Assembly: GCA_946183365.1 (NCBI GenBank)
Contig: CAMHAH010000026.1
Span: 1 to 32,875 of the forward strand
Direction: 5' to 3'
Length of the DNA stretch: 32,875 nt
DNA from: an uncultured Clostridia bacterium
GTDB lineage: Bacteria; Bacillota; Clostridia; Oscillospirales; Acutalibacteraceae
Shown: positions 29,459-32,875 of the stretch, one piece after another
Numbering within the stretch: position 1 is the first letter of the stretch
Layout of the letters: each line of letters begins with the position of its first letter
Translations under genes and position numbers: made by a program
Notes under the pieces: model-generated
Database searches by the model: none
What the model saw: the letters and a program-made list of their open reading frames with translations, nothing else
Told to the model about the DNA's origin: nothing

Positions 29459-30427
29459 TTACTTTCTCGCCGTCATGTCATAGGTGAATACTTCGCTGAT
29501 CTCATGGTCATAGCCCTCATAGAAGCCCTTAGGCATACCGAGCACTATACGAGCGCCGCGGTTGTAGAGAAGCAGGAGCTGGTTTTTGTCATGGTCAAAG
29601 GTCAGTCCCTCGATCTCACCCTGAAGGGTAACGTCGTCAAAGGTGCGCTCTAAAGTCACGATACAATCGGTCGCGCCCTCTTCGATCTTTGTGCGATAGA
29701 GGTGGTCGGGTTCTTTATCGTCAGCGGTACCGTCGTCAGCGGTCATATAGAAGCAGCCGTTGTAGTAGGCTATGCCCTGCAGCCACTGAGGAGGCATCTG
29801 CATATGTACCTTGCCCTTATATTTGCCTGAGCTGAGGTCATAGCTGTACAGATAGCGTCCGCTCTCTTCGCCTACCCATGAGCACATCCATACGGTATTG
29901 GTGTCGGGGTTGACAGCGATTCCCGAGCACTCGAGCTGACCGCTCTCAGGCTCAAAGGGGAATGTACGCTTGAGCTCTAATGTATCGCCGTCATAAACAG
30001 CGACCTGGATATTTTTGCCGACTCCGTCCATGAAGTACTCAGCGCCGATATACAGCTCGTTCTTATAGACGTCGATGTCGGCGATATGGTTGACCTCGAT
30101 CTCATAACCCTTGAACGGATCTTCGTTCAGTTTGATAAGGTTCCAATCCTTGTCGTATTTCGCAAGCGTAGTCGAGCCGCTGACCCAGTAGTAGTCGCCC
30201 TCACTGCATACTCCCTGTCTGCCCTTTACCTCGTGAGAGCCGTTAAGGGTGTAGCTGTACTGAGGCAGCATAACTGAAGCGTCATCCTCGGGACGAGAGG
30301 ATGTAACGGCGGCTTTGTCCTCGGTAGCGCCGTTCGTTTCGGCTTCGGTAGCGGTTTTTTGACCCGCGCCGCACGCGGTGAGCATAAGGATCATTACACT
30401 CAGAATCAATAATACGGTTCTTTTCAT
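29459..30427 (-). CDS. Lipoprotein with beta-propeller-like repeats
   Basis: 322 residues from ATG 30427, chosen because GGAGG lies 7 bases upstream and a lipoprotein signal follows (MKRTVLLILSVMILMLTACG, C19). A longer frame to 30580 adds unsupported residues. After a Thr/Glu linker to about 55, strand-rich segments repeat with a similar rhythm: GDYYWVSGSTTLAKYDKDWN, VNHIADIDVYKNELYIGAEY, CSGIAVNPDTNTVWMCSWVG, GIAYYNGCFYMTADDG and EGLTFDHDKNQLLLLYNRGA. This is the pattern of a beta-propeller of the SMP-30/YncE or phytase-esterase type. The Asp-rich turns could bind calcium. A scaffold or lactonase-like enzyme are both possible. Single gene with its own promoter and terminator. Confidence 0.85.
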   Translation of the reverse strand: MKRTVLLILSVMILMLTACGAGQKTATEAETNGATEDKAAVTSSRPEDDASVMLPQYSYTLNGSHEVKGRQGVCSEGDYYWVSGSTTLAKYDKDWNLIKLNEDPFKGYEIEVNHIADIDVYKNELYIGAEYFMDGVGKNIQVAVYDGDTLELKRTFPFEPESGQLECSGIAVNPDTNTVWMCSWVGEESGRYLYSYDLSSGKYKGKVHMQMPPQWLQGIAYYNGCFYMTADDGTADDKEPDHLYRTKIEEGATDCIVTLERTFDDVTLQGEIEGLTFDHDKNQLLLLYNRGARIVLGMPKGFYEGYDHEISEVFTYDMTARK

Positions 30428-30539
30428 TGCTTTTCCTCCATTTTTGATTATATTATGAGTGATCGTGACCGTTAAGACTTTTCTGCGGATCAAGCCGACC
30501 ACACTTTCAAATAATACGTTAAGCCTGTACCTTGCTTCT

Positions 30540-30568
30540 ATTATAGTAGATTTATTCCTTGGTTTCAA
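30540..30568 (-). promoter_or_regulatory. Promoter of the beta-propeller lipoprotein gene
   Basis: Minus strand TTGAAA (30568-30563), a 17-base spacer, TATAAT (30545-30540). The leader to the ATG is about 105 bases. Confidence 0.75.
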
Positions 30569-30659
30569 GATATAATTCAAATATCGTAGTTAATCTGCAA
30601 AACAATCCTGTATTCTTACACCAAACCTAAGCAACCGAGAACATCATCCGATGATATAT

Positions 30660-30688
30660 TTGCCTTATGTCACGACTTGTGTTATAAT
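30660..30688 (+). promoter_or_regulatory. Promoter of the 13-codon unit
   Basis: TTGCCT (30660-30665), a 17-base spacer, TATAAT (30683-30688), 45 bases before the ATG at 30734. TG at 30681-equivalent position also gives a partial extended -10. Confidence 0.7.
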
Positions 30689-30733
30689 AGGCGCGGAAAA
30701 ACCCGAACATTATTTTGATAAGGTGGCAGAGAA

Positions 30734-30775
30734 ATGAATCTATTTCCCAATGTTCAGCTGCCGTGGAGCAAGTAA
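30734..30775 (+). CDS. Putative 13-residue peptide
   Basis: ATG 30734 opens a 13-codon frame, MNLFPNVQLPWSK, with an AAGGTGG ribosome binding site 7 bases upstream, a good promoter 45 bases upstream and a terminator 34 bases downstream. Promoter, ribosome binding site and terminator are all well placed for so short a frame, which is unlikely by chance. The peptide has Pro, Trp and hydrophobic residues and a C-terminal Lys, without a signal peptide. It could be a signalling peptide, a regulatory leader peptide with no surviving target gene, or the decoy frame of a small RNA of about 150 nt. I recognise no homologue. Confidence 0.5.
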   Translation: MNLFPNVQLPWSK

Positions 30776-30808
30776 GCGTTCAGTAATAAAAGCAATAATA
30801 TATAACAC

Positions 30809-30850
30809 AGACCTCGGAGAATTACAACTTATCTCCGAGGTCTTTACTGT
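30809..30850 (+). terminator. Intrinsic terminator of the 13-codon unit
   Basis: AGACCTCGGAGA (30809-30820) pairs perfectly with TCTCCGAGGTCT (30832-30843), followed by TTACTGTTTT. Confidence 0.8.
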
Positions 30851-30894
30851 TTTATATTCGCGTATGAACAATCAACCGTTATCAGCAACACAGA

Positions 30895-31515
30895 TCAATA
30901 TGTCAGTGTGATAGTTATATCTCCGTTTGAAAGCAGCTGCGTCAGCTCCTGTTGTGTTTTATCGGTGATATGTCCGAGGCGGGTGTACGCCCACGAATTC
31001 GAACCATAGAACACGACGATCTGATCGCCGGAGTAAAGTACGATATCTCCCGCTGAGGTAGTGGTCTGAGTATCGTTCCGCGGCAGAGCTGCGCTGAGTG
31101 AACCGACCTGTTCAAAGCCGCCGTACATTGACATAGAAATCGTAAGCGGAGCGTTACGGCAAAGCTCCTTTAACGCCTCGACCGCTTCATTATCCTCCCA
31201 AATGACAGATACCGGAGTATCTCCGATCATCATTTGCAAAGATAGATTATGTTCCTCCTGCCGCTGTTCTTCTGTCTGCGGTTGTTCTTCGACAGTAGTT
31301 TGTTCCTGTCCGGTCGCTTCGGTATTGACTTGAGCCGCGGTCTCCTGCGGCTGTGCAGGCGCTGACGTCGGCTTTGAAGTCTCCTGAGATACAGTGCTCG
31401 CAGTCGTTGACGGCTGAGCGGTCGGAACAGTAGTCTCCGTTCCTTTTTGATCGGCAGAGCAGGCGCTGAGCAAAACGATCAGCCCTATCGTTAACAGCAA
31501 TATCGCTTTCTGCAT
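30895..31515 (-). CDS. Lipoprotein with cyclophilin-like domain
   Basis: 206 residues with AGGGAG upstream. Signal MQKAILLLTIGLIVLLSACS with lipobox LSAC (C19). Residues 20-90 are a Thr/Gln/Glu/Pro-rich linker of low complexity. Residues 92-206 match the cyclophilin-like fold family seen in Clostridia: LQMMIGDTPVSVIWEDNEAV, LSAALPRNDTQTTTSAGDIV, LYSGDQIVVFYGSNSWAYTR, LGHITD. The prolyl isomerase active-site Arg of true cyclophilins is not evident, so the role is unclear; ligand binding at the cell surface is possible. Single gene with a good promoter. No clear terminator of its own is seen downstream. Confidence 0.85.
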   Translation of the reverse strand: MQKAILLLTIGLIVLLSACSADQKGTETTVPTAQPSTTASTVSQETSKPTSAPAQPQETAAQVNTEATGQEQTTVEEQPQTEEQRQEEHNLSLQMMIGDTPVSVIWEDNEAVEALKELCRNAPLTISMSMYGGFEQVGSLSAALPRNDTQTTTSAGDIVLYSGDQIVVFYGSNSWAYTRLGHITDKTQQELTQLLSNGDITITLTY

Positions 31516-31586
31516 TATATATCGCTCCCTCTATGTTTGAATAATAAATCGCAATATGATAAGCGTTTTTGTGTTCCTGCGGTTAT

Positions 31587-31615
31587 ATTATAAAAGCGTT
31601 TTACTCAAATGTAAA
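31587..31615 (-). promoter_or_regulatory. Promoter of the cyclophilin-like lipoprotein gene
   Basis: Minus strand TTTACA (31615-31610), a 17-base spacer, TATAAT (31592-31587), with a leader of about 65 bases. Confidence 0.7.
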
Positions 31616-31762
31616 ATACCTATGTTGAATGATCGGTAATTCCGTATCCGAATAGCTGTATACGCAGATCGAAATAAAGCGATATAGGTGCCTGAGATAC
31701 CGCTCACTATTATCAAAACACTTGACTGCGCTCACATTGAGCATATCGTAGAAAATCAGTTC

Positions 31763-31817
31763 GATCAATATTTCATCTTGATCAATATTGACATAATGCC
31801 CCTTGATACTTTATAAT
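31763..31817 (+). promoter_or_regulatory. Promoter of the nucleoside phosphorylase gene with direct repeats
   Basis: TTGACA (31788-31793), an 18-base spacer, TATAAT (31812-31817). GATCAATATT occurs twice, at 31763-31772 and 31780-31789, 17 bases apart; the second copy overlaps the -35 box. This arrangement suggests a regulator site. The rest of the 345-base gap to 31515 shows no other frame. Confidence 0.65.
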
Positions 31818-31860
31818 GTACACCATGTAAAAAGATCAGTATAATAACAAGGAAGGTACT

Positions 31861-32808
31861 ATGAGAAGGATACTATCTGTTTGTATGGTTTTGACGCTGG
31901 TTCTCATCTTAGGAGGTTGCACCGCAAAAACCGATCTATCTACCAATGAGAACGGCAACTGGGAGAGCGTTCAGGTCCAGTTTGACGCCACCGACTATTA
32001 CTCGCGCTTGGAGCGATGCGTTCAGCAGATCCGCGAAAAGACGGATTTTGTGCCGGATATCGCGCTTGTTTTAGGCAGCGGATTGGGCGATTACGCTGAC
32101 AGCATAAAGATAATCGCCGAGATACCGTACAGCGAGATCGAGGGTTTTCCTGTATCGACCGTAGCGGGTCACGACGGTACCCTGATCTTTTGTGAGATAG
32201 AGGGCAAAAAGGTCGTAATCATGAACGGCAGAGTACATTATTATGAGGGCTATAATATTCACGAGGTCGTGCTGCCTTTAAGGGTTATCCATCTTTTAGG
32301 TGCTGAGAAGGTCATTCTGACCAACGCGGTAGGCGCTATCAACGCCGATTTCAATGTAGGCGACTTTGTGTTGAATGAGGACTATATCTCGAGCTTTGTT
32401 CCTTCTCCGTTGGTCGGTGAGAATATCGATAAGCTCGGCGACCGCTTTGTTGATATGACAAACGCCTTTGATGAAGAATATAACACTATCGTCGAGGGCG
32501 TCGCAAAGGATAATGATATACCCATTCACAGAGGCGTTATGGTACAGGTTACCGGCCCGCAGTATGAATCGCCCACAGAGATCAAAATGTATCGCAGCTT
32601 CGGCGCTGACACTGTCGGTATGAGCACCGTAGTTGAGACTATAGCCGCGAGGCATATGGGTATGCGCGTCTGCTCTATAAGCTGTATCACAAATATGGCG
32701 GCAGGAATGCAGGAAAAGATTTCTCATGAAGAAGTACAGAATTCCTCAAACAGCTCTTCTAAGAGCTTTGCGAAGCTGGTAAGCGGGCTGCTCTCTGAAA
32801 TGAAATGA
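31861..32808 (+). CDS. Purine nucleoside phosphorylase with lipoprotein signal peptide
   Basis: 315 residues with AAGGAAGG upstream. The first 20 residues are a lipoprotein signal, MRRILSVCMVLTLVLILGGC, with lipobox ILGGC (C20), followed by a short linker. From about residue 45 the protein is a trimeric-type purine nucleoside phosphorylase: LVLGSGLGDYAD (69-80), GFPVSTVAGHDG with H104, GRVHYYEGY, ILTNAVGAIN, VTGPQYESPTEI with E236, GMSTVVETIAARHMGMRV and CITNMAAGM with N278. H104, E236 and N278 fit the phosphate- and purine-binding positions. The usual GMSTVPE reads GMSTVVE. The family cleaves purine nucleosides with phosphate to base and ribose 1-phosphate, normally in the cytoplasm. Here the enzyme would sit outside the membrane. 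The C-terminus has a Ser/Asn-rich stretch. Confidence 0.93.
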   Translation: MRRILSVCMVLTLVLILGGCTAKTDLSTNENGNWESVQVQFDATDYYSRLERCVQQIREKTDFVPDIALVLGSGLGDYADSIKIIAEIPYSEIEGFPVSTVAGHDGTLIFCEIEGKKVVIMNGRVHYYEGYNIHEVVLPLRVIHLLGAEKVILTNAVGAINADFNVGDFVLNEDYISSFVPSPLVGENIDKLGDRFVDMTNAFDEEYNTIVEGVAKDNDIPIHRGVMVQVTGPQYESPTEIKMYRSFGADTVGMSTVVETIAARHMGMRVCSISCITNMAAGMQEKISHEEVQNSSNSSSKSFAKLVSGLLSEMK

Positions 32809-32824
32809 TCGGAATACATAGCTT

Positions 32825-32875
32825 ATACTAAGTAGCAATAAAACACTTTAATATCTATTGCGGAGAATTCCGCAT
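32825..32875 (+). repeat. Palindromic dispersed repeat, copy 2, cut by window edge
   Basis: ATACTAAGTAGCAATAAAA starts at 32825, and 32825-32856 matches the minus strand of 15538-15569 in 31 of 32 positions. After this the copies differ: this one continues with TGCGGAGAATTCCGCA, a perfect palindrome, and runs off the edge. The right inverted repeat is probably just outside. Confidence 0.75.

Larger units (their letters stand above)
30428..30894. other. Intergenic region between two lipoprotein genes
   Basis: About 467 bases. It holds the minus-strand promoter of the beta-propeller gene and, on the plus strand, a complete small transcription unit at 30660-30850 (promoter, 13-codon frame, terminator). 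The rest is AT-rich with no other frame. Confidence 0.7.

Noticed and set aside
1..32875. CRISPR array, tRNA, rRNA, transposase, integrase or prophage genes
   Set aside because: No regularly spaced repeats, cloverleaf or ribosomal RNA sequence, and no recombinase or phage motif was seen on either strand.

Overview
The window looks like a chromosomal segment of a low-to-mid GC gut Clostridium-type Firmicute, probably Oscillospiraceae/Ruminococcus-like. This is inferred from strong AGGAGG-type ribosome binding sites, TTGACA/TATAAT promoters, RsbU/SpoIIAA-like signalling proteins, an SPxTG-type wall anchor, many lipoproteins and a SAM-clan riboswitch. I see no rRNA, tRNA, CRISPR array, transposase, integrase or phage structural gene. 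About thirty genes lie in short operons on both strands, separated by clear intrinsic terminators.

Left part (1-7,000). The start of a DUF3427-type helicase runs off the left edge. It follows a Ser-rich membrane protein and an 88-residue orphan protein preceded by a SAM-clan riboswitch, whose closing stem competes with a hairpin over the ribosome binding site. Next come a SWIM zinc-finger protein, a SLOG protein divergent from a small Xre-type regulator with palindromic operators between them, and an operon GH3 enzyme - glycerate kinase - NAD(P)HX epimerase. The epimerase gene is frameshifted.

Middle (7,000-16,900). An HD-domain protein is followed by a truncated ATP-grasp-like remnant, then an RsbU-like phosphatase with a STAS antagonist. 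After these come a nitroreductase, a TipAS-domain/wall-anchored protein pair, a condensation-fold acyltransferase, an acyltransferase-3 membrane protein and two further membrane proteins.

Right-middle (16,900-25,100). An MBL hydrolase-rubredoxin fusion and a PAP2 phosphatase precede the most unusual locus. Two convergent paralogues each fuse a class I SAM methyltransferase to a C-terminal STAS domain. Beside them are a decayed flavodoxin-ferredoxin gene, a dicarboxylate-type symporter with an N-terminal domain that resembles a degenerate RsbW/GHKL fold, an EndoU-domain lipoprotein and a candidate immunity protein. With the phosphatase and free STAS protein 10 kb away, these could form a dispersed partner-switching network; that link is inference.

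Right part (25,100-32,875). A GH25 lysozyme, two more condensation-fold proteins with progressively altered active-site motifs, a VOC protein and three lipoproteins: a beta-propeller, a cyclophilin-like protein and, unusually, a purine nucleoside phosphorylase. Two compact transcription units carry no ordinary gene: a roughly 120-nt structured RNA at 27,391-27,511 and a unit encoding at most a 13-residue peptide at 30,734. A palindromic repeat at 15,509 recurs at the right edge.

All family assignments come from reading motifs by eye; no database search was run.
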